The notes beneath the pieces are model-generated. The model made no database searches and was not told the origin of the DNA. It saw only the letters and a list, made by a program, of their open reading frames with translations. Both the position numbers and the translations under genes were made by a program. Of a DNA stretch of 21,183 nucleotides, positions 11,601-19,700 are shown piece by piece. The stretch is from contig CAKZZO010000030.1 of the NCBI GenBank assembly GCA_937885175.1, forward strand, positions 1-21,183, given 5' to 3'. The stretch comes from an uncultured Treponema sp. GTDB taxonomy: Bacteria > Spirochaetota > Spirochaetia > Treponematales > Treponemataceae. Position 1 is the first letter of the stretch. Each line of letters begins with the position of its first letter.

Positions 11601-13607
11601 AGCGCGCAGTGTGACATTGCCGTTTACATTATTCTTTACAGTATCAGTGCTGGCATAATTGAGCGCGGTAATTTCAAGTTCCGGCTTTGCCGTATCAATG
11701 TGGATGTTACGGGTAATTGCCGCCGTAGCCTCATTTCCGTCAGTAACGGTAACCGTCACCGTATACAGATACTGTTTTCCCTCAGCAACCGCAGCGTAAC
11801 CCTCACTGTCACTAATATTGAATGACCACGCCTTTGCGGATGTATGGGCTTCATCATCCAAAAGAGTGTCCGTAAGTGTAAGCAGGCCAGAATAGCCTGC
11901 GGGCATCTGTGCATCAGTACCAGAAGCCTCATTTTTTACTTTTATCTCGTATGCGACTTGTGCAACCGCCCCCGAGGGACTGTATGCAATGCCGGAGAAG
12001 GAAAGTGCGTCCGTGTTGTGGAAAGACAGGTCTTCCGTGGTATTTTCATCCCATTCAATCACTGGCGGCGCACCAGCGTTCGCACACTTAAAGCCGTACA
12101 CATCGCCGCCAACCAATTCGTTACCGTCAGCGTCAGCACCTAATTCCGGGTCACCTATACAAGCAACCATATAATACTTACCCGATGTAAGGTCATCCGG
12201 CAGATTGACTGTCCATGTATACACATCAACAGAACTTGCCGCATAACTGCTGTTGTCTGCCAAAAGAATACCCGTTGTCGGATCATTCACAAAAGCCGCA
12301 TAGACATCAGCCGTAGGCATAGTAACGTCAAATTCCTTATAGTATGCCTTTAAATACTGGGGCAGGACTTTTGCCTTATCGCGTCCACTGTTGATTACTA
12401 TGGTCAGCACCTGAGACGCTGCGGCTTCATTGCCGTTAGAAAGCGCATAGCCATTTACCACATAGGTGGGGTTTACGGCGGGATTCAAAGAAAACAAAAG
12501 ATGCTTTTTGGTGGTATCAACTTTCTTTTCAGCAAGCAGTGCCTTTGCCTTATCCACATCAGCCGTATTATGAGTTCCCAGCATAACATTTGCACTGCGA
12601 GCAGAAAGGTCTGTGTCAGACGGAACATAGGTACCGTTTATAATCTGCATGAGTTCATTAGTCGTCATGCCGAGACCCTTGGACTCACTCATCAAGGCTG
12701 TGTACACATCATCATACAAATAGAATACCGTCGTTTCATTTCCCGTAGAGGTATTTTCACTCTCATCGGAATTGGTGTATTCCTTTGCGTTATCAGAAAT
12801 AGTAAGCGAGCACTGATAGTTATGGGTGCCGTCCATGCGGTTTGTAGAGCCGTAGACATCGCGATAACGGATATTTGTCAAATCAATGCCCTCGCCTTCT
12901 ACAGACGTAGGCGTTACAGCCGTATTGAATTTGAGCAGGCGGACAGATGTGCTTCCCACAGTTGGAACATTTGTTTCTGTATAAGGAAGGGTATCAGTTT
13001 GGGCTACAGGGTTACCTTCTTCGTCATAAATCGTGATGGCCAGTTTAGAAACAGCATGCTCATCGGCAATCGTACCCTCCACATTAAATGTAGAACCATA
13101 GGGCGTTGGCGCTTCCGTGCTTCCCGGACTAGAAAGAATGACCACAGGAATTGTATTGTCAATTTCCACAGGGCGGGTGATTTTGCCTGAAACACGCCCG
13201 GAGGTATCGGTTGCCTGAACGCTTAGAACATACTTTCCGTCTGGAAGTTCCCAGCCATTGTAGTATGAGGGGTTGTCTGCATCATATGCATTCAGGTTTA
13301 CTTTCCATTTTTTATCTTTGTCCGCTGTAAAAGTAACAGTCTCAGTCTTATATTCTTCTTCTACGTTTGTAGTGGCATTGGTAACCGTTACTTTTATGGA
13401 AGAAATACCCTTGTCATCATTCCATGAGCCGGCCAATGCAAACGTACCGCGGATTACCGCAGATGCCGGAGGATACAGAATTTCTAGCGTCGGCGGTTCA
13501 GTATCAACAGATTCACCCAGACCAACGTTGTCTTTACACGCATAAAAAGAAAGCGTACAAAAAAGAAGCGTAACAAAACAAAATCCAAAAAATTTCTTGT
13601 AACTCAT
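951..13607 (-). CDS. Giant Ig-like-repeat lipoprotein, 4218 residues, with propeller-like C-terminal head
   Basis: Predicted envelope lipoprotein. The start at 13605-13607 has an AAGGAG ribosome site six bases upstream. The N-terminus has a positive end (YKK), a hydrophobic stretch and a lipobox-like F-Y-A-C, so lipidation at Cys24 is likely; Phe at -3 is acceptable for spirochaetes. From about residue 40 to 3400 come roughly 20 Ig-like/cadherin-like modules of 110-170 residues. Each ends with a D-x-x-x-P type boundary (VEIDNTIP near 150, IHIDTAKP near 636, WKIDKKPP near 1000, VTVDLAIP near 1380, FNRDDTPP near 2006, VMVDNTPP near 2395) and often carries D-x-A-G-N or similar. An EF-hand-like loop lies at 3085-3096 and an IPT/TIG-like stretch (IEIKGFNLG) near 3500-3600. 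The last 600 residues have several units of the form I-x-x-D-x-x-G-x-x-x-x-A-Y-x-D. The frame is unbroken over 12.6 kb. A surface adhesin or structural rod is the likely role, but ligand and surface exposure are inference. Confidence 0.88.
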   Translation of the reverse strand: MSYKKFFGFCFVTLLFCTLSFYACKDNVGLGESVDTEPPTLEILYPPASAVIRGTFALAGSWNDDKGISSIKVTVTNATTNVEEEYKTETVTFTADKDKKWKVNLNAYDADNPSYYNGWELPDGKYVLSVQATDTSGRVSGKITRPVEIDNTIPVVILSSPGSTEAPTPYGSTFNVEGTIADEHAVSKLAITIYDEEGNPVAQTDTLPYTETNVPTVGSTSVRLLKFNTAVTPTSVEGEGIDLTNIRYRDVYGSTNRMDGTHNYQCSLTISDNAKEYTNSDESENTSTGNETTVFYLYDDVYTALMSESKGLGMTTNELMQIINGTYVPSDTDLSARSANVMLGTHNTADVDKAKALLAEKKVDTTKKHLLFSLNPAVNPTYVVNGYALSNGNEAAASQVLTIVINSGRDKAKVLPQYLKAYYKEFDVTMPTADVYAAFVNDPTTGILLADNSSYAASSVDVYTWTVNLPDDLTSGKYYMVACIGDPELGADADGNELVGGDVYGFKCANAGAPPVIEWDENTTEDLSFHNTDALSFSGIAYSPSGAVAQVAYEIKVKNEASGTDAQMPAGYSGLLTLTDTLLDDEAHTSAKAWSFNISDSEGYAAVAEGKQYLYTVTVTVTDGNEATAAITRNIHIDTAKPELEITALNYASTDTVKNNVNGNVTLRASITETNMVEGGVTAIAEGTKDGAPCSVPIENTGSNYSFIGKVDTTYFDDSTEITFTISAEDKAGNKNATSEYKASANDIFTSYTINQSTDKPKFEVTNFTENLALNAIDADHNLFDKTVAGSVVTAQISDDDAVGDVSYNVYKCGQGKDETDPDSYSKENGELISNLSAMVTVNKTPYNLSVQLPLDEGKYRVEIIVSDTLGETEYAISQVLTNMFVAVDEGAPIVSLDKSSGAFVTVNPTLTITAQDSAGIQKIERYTLTQNQNGTYTQAESPDETEITVTSGAYGTSSEELTATNTITADTTGAKRYVVYDHYGRQSSRDFSWKIDKKPPVFTLGTVNGNTFNADDGVVVFNQGNALQITGTVSDTESASLASDASGVKGMYYAIALSEPAKENGSYTLRDGNKNLLSAWTPVSKITRSTAATLSGDTASWSALIDASDFTEGQVYRVYLAAEDNADYISTIDANPSAILTIKPDKTPPVFTLKIGDNVVSETSSEAFIKGTIKVSGTLTEENHDTFKGSATKDGVVQTGLALANGNLTQDQTHTDTYSFAMSDITESGNWMFTFTETDKAGITATRSVSAKIDNTAPQFTPENISDNKFIFETTSGYTPTEAGLSGTYEVVGSWFDTGVGLVDDGLLTAKFYYSTAETAPAAESDDAWTQVTDQDQVKTSTVNVKIPVTQDTKRISFMTEDSLGNKKVYTYAVTVDLAIPVVSFNAPTGPVFDDANGSVTGITNAYYVKASGTAQTVTCTATISDTLKIGDLLKATVTHGSTAYDYEQNGSVVSVSSEKTDDKTTTVTYTLNVPASGNTADGVWYFSLTGKDAAGRDAETLSSASIMVDTKVPDLAITNLDSGAEGAEKLYNEYTVETKDGKYIYTVSGTWRDDTSGTSKLQYKLNDGDWTDVAGTTSAAGVHLGWNAPIEVAEKTGNTITFRAMDACGNTSADLVREKITFDFAIPTVSLTSPESVASYYNAETVSSAQFVITAEDSHGIKEFNVSAKKKGVDTVYTESNDTAGITITPAGLNTTSATVTLSLTGAAADGEWEYITVHAVDLAGRKTATPVTFSTVIDTVAPVIADAVTVGSNNGSVGDWYKNTTLQIKGKIREELSGMETVYFFVQKPTEALPEGFNQADLSTYQLISSVTIAGEKGENVSFSVTPDAFAANVGETANTLYLQAVDKAGNKSAVKTFAIKVDQGNPTFASSFYTYDGISGTPAGGTVLTNGQKDITLYGIFNDAASGVAGLTFKVGDTTITPAISYAEINFADAQQPQFDEYTEATWLPAIGNEDGQIGENKVTAWKAVISKDDIQTGAVKVTASDKAGNMNEVQIFTFNRDDTPPEVTLTAPAYAKSAPYTAINGTVTFRGTATDNQTLSTVKLYYSLDDSTASVTTEGKTNTLIGTLEGSSAYGWSFTQEVTKLVDGQGKMLGLPNNDDKLTNTYTGSAETVYFKLIATDTAANEKVAVYTYSVDPDSDRPLVEMTNLAAKNGVLTTGTIYGTLTDDDGTVLAENFAISEDGDNWQTANATESKLSYTSGSWTFLPTTGDGAKSLYFKIKDTVGTVFVYTGTANNNLNKPKIRGTDYNAGDANTQVDGGSMTYILDTNPPTVNSIKYAYDGNAEEGDRTDLTGISKFGKMHTPLMLWITATDQSGISKISAKFADAEASQDFDSSSNKDESKEAKLTLAVPTSGDYAGTTKEQVPVEITVVDGNKMTTTTTRNVMVDNTPPTLTVDDSIPVDTQITTDCKLFGIASDSFSDGNTVSAGSGIAEVAYYIPTAAEEAGALTDISADKWTVLDGTQNWSINFSGENKLTTKYFHSEETGDADNKIVTYYNTPSKEDTTAYGTSVADGVWKLPIYFRITDNVDNVTYKTDYYVRVNPDGDRPTAKILYPDTPIADGGAVLGGSIRVFGTADDNVYVKSVHMQVQKAEFYTETNGSVVKVHKEDGTEVASKDLLDYETITDMNDITVNGTSSWNYTFNSEDSVFRPFENRQTAIRFRVWAYDNNGLKGAETDWAYITLDDNVPKIGTPILVQYADNDAGTGEITSSLAYETGMYISGTWWLVFSLEDDNGIKTTTTSGGSTKGTRLTSISGDTSYCTIEQDPIDFGSGTPIETGSNANNYLTARIKLVTRQTGSINFTIYAVEDTEKELATPKDIYLRFDNINPEQEELTNGIGGSTIGTGAADNTVKITQSNYSYIISTRVTEVGSGLAYTAMYFKRNSTDDVTRIYDPRFNAASAGRINIGNTAGTDVTINADGLPYKTVTVSDATLNSFTLPQDDSHITVNSLIKVKDVYRTVTAKTGTTITFTPECTEADYTGVDLVYVLLIDNTKTESYDSSTGSVSSDDGDGVYEVVTNEGDYYQLSLRVDSENIPDGPLTVCYVSFDKAKNKSSLSEVATKVENNAPRIARVTLGTDLNGNGEIADNDEQKLTELITYSMMKESNGYKVVENAVLDVTGESAEYSKFTAKAKTIVKPEIVGGNGALHYTWNYQEYSDSTYGAEQEGGALTALSGGEADAATTAVTYFDVDANKDKNLKDGREKNVTSRTGLIDLAVTDDRLGGKVSDGKRKLNFTFWDSTEETRPGTDSLSATVSVELYVDVVDAEPPVAVIDPFYWKSADKNSLFENSTANGHIELEADWLNASGYQDAATTGEYDADPKVSGKISLRGSAYDDVRITALYMAIDDFVFDGAESESQFAFANGNGTPSNASTTYYKVATYNAADSKWSAVDAWNANGWKCTVTPDYLSQDGHRVTWQLDWDSAKLSTVVGTDKQIRIIAVDGRAGGGNASSESSAGSRPDVVAEYNKPSYRVDVVPYVTKVTTALKGKLKTSIKEAYSRTALGHYIARSNEAIEIKGFNLGTADKEVEGTVVTGIKPKYGANELAVGADGTVTLPAEKIATSGKVSLTVSGIETLNNVNDNNAHGAYDTAITEASPYSVKNTYAYNRLPNKTSNNLLTDDVAIDVWYFDSDAAKPRSGELREPVMRINPVTGKVGLAFVSGPGDFAMAGSGSANETTTNDNDSYHLWQNNYATFNNISFAYDANGYAHGTATGLDTNPGSGIKHAGRFSYFYSKWGRSGSSTGANYEGMYAMRLESIAVPETPRKQGFTINGITDVKLLIKGEVPDNDSLSETRFFSPSIVTTVNGDVTSVYLAYYDSIQSQIRFRYNSALKSTWTGNNNDAGKRAHQQNDTDQFVDNLVRKKDATADSTTPSDYDTYTGTTDMSNDSTTPTIHYEIYYESKTDYFSLIAGKDYQQGTLTTVSGKRALTGYDTGYTGYKYVAIDAIAKSKFTPAKTNDVVVAVWYDGTNCRYAYNDNPTSGLDNGTAGGWKGNKVIFTEGGEHCTIKVDPNGGVHIAAYVDGGLKYAYLENYAASEQYSESTDSVLVDSFTITGERINLDAGLVDYKKADGTTVQVVVPYIGYFNGTSRLPTVAKLVIPENGVMDYTARGTDSDDIFTGNWEISVVPSPETLTTNYYDKINIGLWKNSSGKIVKSNDTGFASATSKKTSTENTSGTDNGHIYGNGTANPILGYAIESTTGTCFETAQMK
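1861..2580. other. AT-rich patch within the head-encoding part of the giant gene
   Basis: By hand count over twelve 60-base lines this 720-bp stretch averages about 39% G+C, with several lines at 33%. Lines sampled just beyond it (for example around 3001-3240) are near 52%. The open frame continues through it without interruption. It encodes the Thr/Ser/Asp-rich insertion and the early units of the propeller-like head. The pattern suggests a segment acquired by recombination or under different selection. Confidence 0.6.
4320..4355 (-). other. EF-hand-like calcium-binding loop in the giant lipoprotein
   Basis: Residues 3085-3096 read DLNGNGEIADND, a 12-residue loop with D, N and N at positions 1, 3 and 5, G at 6, I at 8 and D at 12, followed by E. 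This matches the D-x-N-x-(D/N)-G-x-I-x-x-x-D form of dockerin and EF-hand-like loops. It lies just after a VENNAPRI module boundary. A looser acidic stretch (DANKDKNLKDG) follows about 100 residues later. Calcium binding is inferred from the motif only. Confidence 0.5.
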
Positions 13608-13630
13608 AGTCGTCTCCTTTTTCGGCTTAC

Positions 13631-13658
13631 ATTATAAAGCACTTTAAGAAGAATTCAA
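13631..13658 (-). promoter_or_regulatory. Sigma70-type promoter of the 4218-residue gene
   Basis: On the minus strand a TTGAAT -35 box (13653-13658) and a perfect TATAAT -10 box (13631-13636) are separated by 16 bp. The transcript would start near 13624, giving a leader of about 17 nt that holds the AAGGAG ribosome site at 13614-13619. The promoter lies downstream of the upstream gene's terminator, so the giant gene can be transcribed on its own. Confidence 0.75.
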
Positions 13659-13683
13659 TAAAACAGAGGAAAAAACGACGAAC

Positions 13684-13714
13684 AAAAGCGGAAAAAGCCT
13701 GTTTTTCCGCTTTT
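13684..13714 (-). terminator. Rho-independent terminator of the 2012-residue gene
   Basis: Perfect 13-bp arms (aaaagcggaaaaa at 13684-13696 and its complement at 13702-13714) flank a five-base loop. The hairpin starts about 19 bp after the stop codon at 13734. On the minus strand the stem itself ends in a T-run, and further T-rich sequence follows. It is symmetric enough to work on either strand. It separates the two giant genes into two transcription units, though read-through is possible. Confidence 0.82.
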
Positions 13715-13733
13715 TGCCCATCCCGAAGGAACA

Positions 13734-16700
13734 TTAGAACACGTTCACACGCAGACCAAATGAAATCTGTGGAACAATTGTCGCTATATCATCACCAGAA
13801 ACGTCAGAGGGAATGAACCAGAGCTGACCTTCCGTATAGAATGCTATTGTCCTGAACATCTTTTGCTTAGCAAAGGTTACTCGCGGGAATTCCAGTTGTG
13901 CAAGGGCGGCACTCAAAATCTGTGCCTTACCAGAACCAGAATCGTTAAAGCGCGTAAAGTTTGCACCTACGGCAACGTTCATGCTCAGCCATTCCCAGTC
14001 CGGACCGAACAGATAACGGAAGGGCAGATAGTAGACGTTTGCCAAAATCTTTGCACCAATAATGCTGTCACCACCATAACGGTATGAGCCGTCTTTGAAG
14101 AGTGCCCATTGCGTCTTGGTGAACTGACCCCACTGCACTTGCAGTTTTACGTTATCATCAAAGAAGGTCAGGCCAACACCGATGTCGAACAGCGTAGCAC
14201 CCCAGAAATGCCAGTCAAAATACAGCCCCTGAATGAACTTGGGAACTTCGTAAGAAGCCTTGTCACCCTTTCGCAGGAAAAGGGTAACGTCCTTAAGCTC
14301 AACGTCGTCATGGGTCAGGCCACTGAATACCAGTTCCTGATTGTAGCGTCCGCCTGCACCAGGAGAAATCAGCTTGATTGTAGGAGCAGTATTGTCTACC
14401 TGCACAATCGTTCTGGTTACGGCTGTCTCACCGTTTTTCATGGTAGCGCGAACCAGCAGGAAGTGATATCCTTCCGCAATGTCTTTATTCTCAATGCGGT
14501 AACGCCACTTACCGCTGGAAGAAATCTTTTCAAAAGTGCGTCCGTTGTCCAGACTCAGTTCTACTCTATCCACCGATTTTGCTTCTACCGCAGCCTTCAA
14601 GTCTTTTGACGCACCCTTTACCTTTGCCGCCACCAGTTCTTCTTCAGGAATGGTATAGCCTGAATTTCCACGGATGTAGGGGCGGTCTACGGCAAAGTCA
14701 CCATAGGTAAAGTTGTCAATGGTAATCCAGGGACCGTATGACGTGTAGGTAAGATACTGTTCGTTAGAAGTAATCTTCTTGCCGTCTGCCAGGATTGCCT
14801 GTACGCGAATCTTATGCTCACCGTCAGTAATCAGTCCGGGAGTAAGCTGGAATTTATAGTAGCCGCTGGAAGAAAGCAGTGTATCCTGCACCTGAACACC
14901 ATCCACATAGAGCACCAGTCCAGTGATTTCGGCTTCGCCTTCTGCAGTACCATAAATATTGAATACACCGCGCACTGCCTCGCCGTTCAGCGGATAGAGC
15001 AAGTCCACTTTTGCCTTGGGCGCATTCTTGTTCAGCATGATGTTGCGGCTTACGCGGGTAACATTGTTTGCAGCGTCACTACCAGACAGTTCGATGTTGT
15101 ACAAACCGTTGTTCAGTTCACTCAAATTGATGGCTTCGGTAATAATCTGACCGACTTCCAAATCCTTGCGGGCAAGGGCACTGTTTACGGGCTTTCCTTC
15201 AAGGCTGGTAACCGTAATGTGCAAGTCTGTCAGCTCAATGTTATCCGTTGTCTGACCGCTAAAGAAGACCATGCCAGTAGAAATGCTGCCGTCCAAAGGA
15301 AGCTCCAGATTGATTTCAGGCATGGTGTTGTCTATGTTAATCAAAGATGAATACAGAGCCTCTATGCCGTACCAGTCAACAATCTTAAAGAAGACCGCAT
15401 GAGTACCGTCCTGAATGACCCGGGTATCTACCGTAAAATGCCACTCAGTTTCAATCTTGTCGTGAGCGAAATCTCCCACAGAGGCATCATAAGAATTGCC
15501 GTTGTCCAAAGAAACATAGACCATGCGGATGCCGTTCTTGTCTCTTGCCTTGCCGTCAATAGTGATGGTCTCCTTTACCGTGGTATTGATTGACGGATTA
15601 ATGATATTGCCTTTCGGTTCTTCCAGCGATACGTTAAAGTGGCGCACAAACTCAGGTCCCTTTACGCCGTTGATGTCTTCTGCGTACACTGTAACGGTGT
15701 GTTCATTGTCAATCAGGCTTGAAATGGGCACGTCAATAGAGAAACTTGACGCATAGTCGGGCAATTCCTGATAAGCATTGTCGTCAATCTTGTACCAAAT
15801 CTTACTCGGTCCGTCGTCATCGTACACAATGCCCGAAACCGTAAAGTCCTTGGTAACCACCGCTTCTTCTTCTGGCAGATGAACTTCTGCAATCGGCAAA
15901 TCGCTCTGATTGTCAATGATAAAGTTCCATTCCCGCATTGTCAGTATGTTGCCGGCCGCATCGTAGAAATTGAATGTCATCAAGTCATGGAGCGGCTTTT
16001 CCACCGTACCCACATGTGTTGTAACAATGGGAGCAAGCGGAATGTCTATGGGCAAAGGTGCCGTCTTGCCTGTTGGCGGAGCCACGTAGGTAATGTGATC
16101 CATTCTGCCGTTGTCGCTCACCTTGAATGCAATCAGGTTTTCACCGTTGATAATGTCTTCTACGCCTGGAACAATGACTTCTGCAACTGGCGGCTGGGTA
16201 TCTTTCTGGAATGCGCTTGCCACCACCCGTGTCTTTCCGGCACGGTCAGTAGCCCTTACATCCAACCGCAAAAGGCCGTCTTCCTGCTCATCCAGCTTAA
16301 CGGATGCGGCGTAGGTATTTGCCCCACCGCTTCCACGACGGGTAAAGGCGTTCCAGGTTTCGCCCGCATCCAGAGAATATTCCACGGAAGAAATGCCATT
16401 CGTATCGCTTGCCTCTACCTCAAGGTTCAAGGTGTCCTGCAGCCATGCATGTTGGACAGGAGAAAGAATGGCCACATGGGGCTTTTCGTTGTCCACCAGC
16501 AGGGTAACAGGCTGAGAACTGTAGTCTACGCCCTGACTGTCGCGAATTTTAACCACAACATTGCGGTAGAGACCTTCCGTTACACCAGTAATGCTGACAT
16601 TGTTGCCCTCGCTTGAAAGTTCAAGTCCGGCAGACGCGGAAGCAAAACTTACGCTGATAGGAGCCGGCACATTTGCATAGCCACTGAAAGTCGTTCCTGC

Positions 16701-19700
16701 CGCAAAAGCGTATGACGAAGTTTTTTCATCGTACACAACATTTTCCTGAGGCGTCCAATAGAACTGGCGGGAATTGTCAATCATTTCACGGTCACGCTCG
16801 CGCACAATGACAATCGTACCTTCATAGGAGCCAGAACCTTTTGCCGTATCTGCAATAACCTTTACTTTTGTTACGCGGGCAGGCAGATTGTCCAGCGGAA
16901 TGACTGCCTCAAAGTGTTTCTTGTCTTCACTGACGACGCTGATTTTAGATGCCTTGCCAGACTGGGTATTGTCTCCACCCGCTGTCTTTTCGCCAGTAAT
17001 TTCATAGGAAACTGCTGTTACTGGGAATTCTGCGGCAACAACCTCAATGTTTGCAACCAGATGAGCCTTACCACGGCTTCCGCGGGGCAAGACCAAATTC
17101 ATACCGCTTGAATAAGGCGCATCATTCACGCTCTTAAATGAAACGACGACACCACCATCCTTACGGGTTGTAAAACTTGAACGGTAACTTTTCTTTGTGT
17201 CCAGCGTTTTTCCCGCAATTTCATAGGTATGTACGCCGGGTGCCATGTCTTCGCGGCGGAATACACCGCAGGAATGGTTCTGCTCTATACTGCCCTGATA
17301 GGTAGTAACATAGTACAAATCAACACCGTCAAACCATGAGATTATGGGCGGATGTGCCACTGCCGCTTTGGTTCCATCAAGAGAAAGCGCCGGAAGCGGA
17401 GGAATCTTACTGACAAACACAGCATCAGCCGCCTGCTTGCCGTTTTCCGCAATCACTTCAACAACATAGTTGCCGCGCACAAAATTGTATGGATCCACGT
17501 CAAAGGAGAACGTACCGTCGTTTGCCAGTTTTTCCACATTGTAATTCGCATATGAAACTGGAAGCGCCTCCACCCCCTGCACAAAATCGCTGCTTACATT
17601 TGCATTTGCCGTCAAAATACGATAGCTAAAGCGTGAGAGAGGCGACTCTGACGTAACCTTTCCTTCAATATGAATAGGTTCATTTCCGTTCAGAAAATGA
17701 TGATAATCTGGAAGGCTTCCGTTTACCGAGGTAATCTCCACTTGAGGGGCAGGTGCACCAGAATGGAAAATCAGTTCGCGGCTGTCATAGGTAACCCCCT
17801 GATCGGTAGTGACGCGCACTTTTACCGGCTCTGAATTTCCCAGTTCATTCGTACCGTGCAGGTAGATAACATTATCCTTGAGTTCCACCTTGGCAAATTT
17901 TGTCTTGGGCACCAACTGCACGGACTTTGCAACGCCGCCGATAAAGTAGCCCGTTGCTGGATTGTTCGTATCATTGATAACGTCCCCCGCATCGCTTACA
18001 CGGCTGTCGCTAAAGATGACCTGCGGCGTATCCGTAGTAATGCGGGTCAAGTCAGCAAGATGCAGCATGACTTTTTTTTCTACCGTGCGGTCAAAAATAT
18101 CCGTTGCCGTAATGGTTAAGCGTACCAGTCCCCAGGGGGCATCCGCAAGAGGAATGTTCACGGGAACAAGTTTTGTCCCGTTTTTTGAAGGCATGGGGAT
18201 TTCGCTTTCAAGCAGGCCTTTCGTACCCCACTCCATTTTGTAGGATGCGGATTTAATGCCCGCATCAGAAGAAAGGGTGGCAAGGAGACTGGCGTCAGAC
18301 TCAGGGTTTATCATAGAGCCTTGGCTTACTTCCTCATCACCGTCTGCACTGTGCAGTTTTACATCAGTGATTTCAGGCAGTTTGCCCTTTACAATAAAAT
18401 GAGTAGTAATCGGTGTGCCCTTAACGCCATTTTGATCCACCGCATAGGCCGTAATCGTATGTTCGCCACCCACAAGATTTTCTTCGTTGGGATACAAGGC
18501 ATAGAAGACACCCTGAGCCTCAATCGTCTGCTCTGCCCCGCCGTCAACAGAATATGACACGGAGGCAAGACCGTCATCATCATAGGCAATGCCACGCACA
18601 AAGAACATGCCCACATCGCCGTCAACTGCCTGTTTTTCCCCAGGATAGTCTATCGTCAGCGTAGGCTTGTCAAGTTCAGGGTCATAGCGGACAGACTGCT
18701 TTACCGTAACCACGTTTCCGGCAATATCCGTTGCTGTAATGCTAAAGTCAAATGCCCCTGCCTTTTCTGCATTGGTAAAGTCAAAATCCTTTGCCCAGTA
18801 GGGATTTCCCGGCACAAGGTCAAAGTCCCCCGTCTCACCGTTTGCAGACCAGGACAGTTTTTCAATACCGATAACGTCCTTTGCATAGCCTACCACGGAG
18901 AATTTTCCGTTTACCTTTACATCCTTTGCAGGATAGACGACTTTAACTTCTGGCTCAGTGTTATCAATAAAATAGAGGAAAGAATAGATTCCCACAGAAC
19001 CCATTTTATCCTGCGCCTTAAACCAACAGACAGACGGGCCGTCCTTAATGTCCTTTGTGTTGACTGGAATATTGAATTCGCAAACACCAGTTTCCTTGTC
19101 CGCTTTTAGTTTTACGTCGGTAAATGAATTTCCACCGTCAACAGAGTAGGCAAGAGACTTAATGCCGTTACCGTCCTGCACCGTACCATTCAAGTTGATT
19201 TTGCCAGATACAAGGGTGCCCATGCCGATGTTCGTTACTTCCGTTACCGGCAGGCGACGATCCAAGTTCCACATAAGCGTAACCGAATGACCGCGGAGCC
19301 CGTTGATGTCTGTGCCAAATACTTCTATTGTATGGGGGCCTTCTTCAAGTTCGCTTGTATCAAGGTAAAAAGACCAGAATTCCTTGCCTTCCGCTGTCTT
19401 GATGTCCGCCATATTGTCATCAAGAATCAGGTTTACATGGTCAACCGCATCATCATCAATACAGGTACCCACGATATTCAGGTTTCCCGTAACACGCATT
19501 TTGGGAAGGGGGTTTGTAATGCCCACCACCGGCAGGTCAGATTCCGGGTCTACCCAAATGTTAAAGGGACCTCCCAGAGCCTCATTGCCGCCCTGATCCT
19601 GCACTCGCACGAGAATATTATACTTTCCTTCTTTTTTATCCGTAAGGTCAAAAACCTCACGCCAACTCTGCTCCTGATTTACAGAGCGCTCAGTAACATC

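Noticed and set aside
12501..13190. 229-codon plus-strand open frame
   Set aside because: Antisense to the N-terminal modules of the giant lipoprotein; Cys/Arg/Ile-rich with no domain.
15879..16616. 245-codon plus-strand open frame, the longest antisense one
   Set aside because: Antisense to the 2012-residue gene; composition is that expected from reversing Ig-module codons, with no signal peptide or motif.
18072..18079. Run of eight T (A8 in the coding sense) as a phase-variation tract
   Set aside because: It encodes E-K-K in a normal context, is short for a contingency tract, and the frame is intact.
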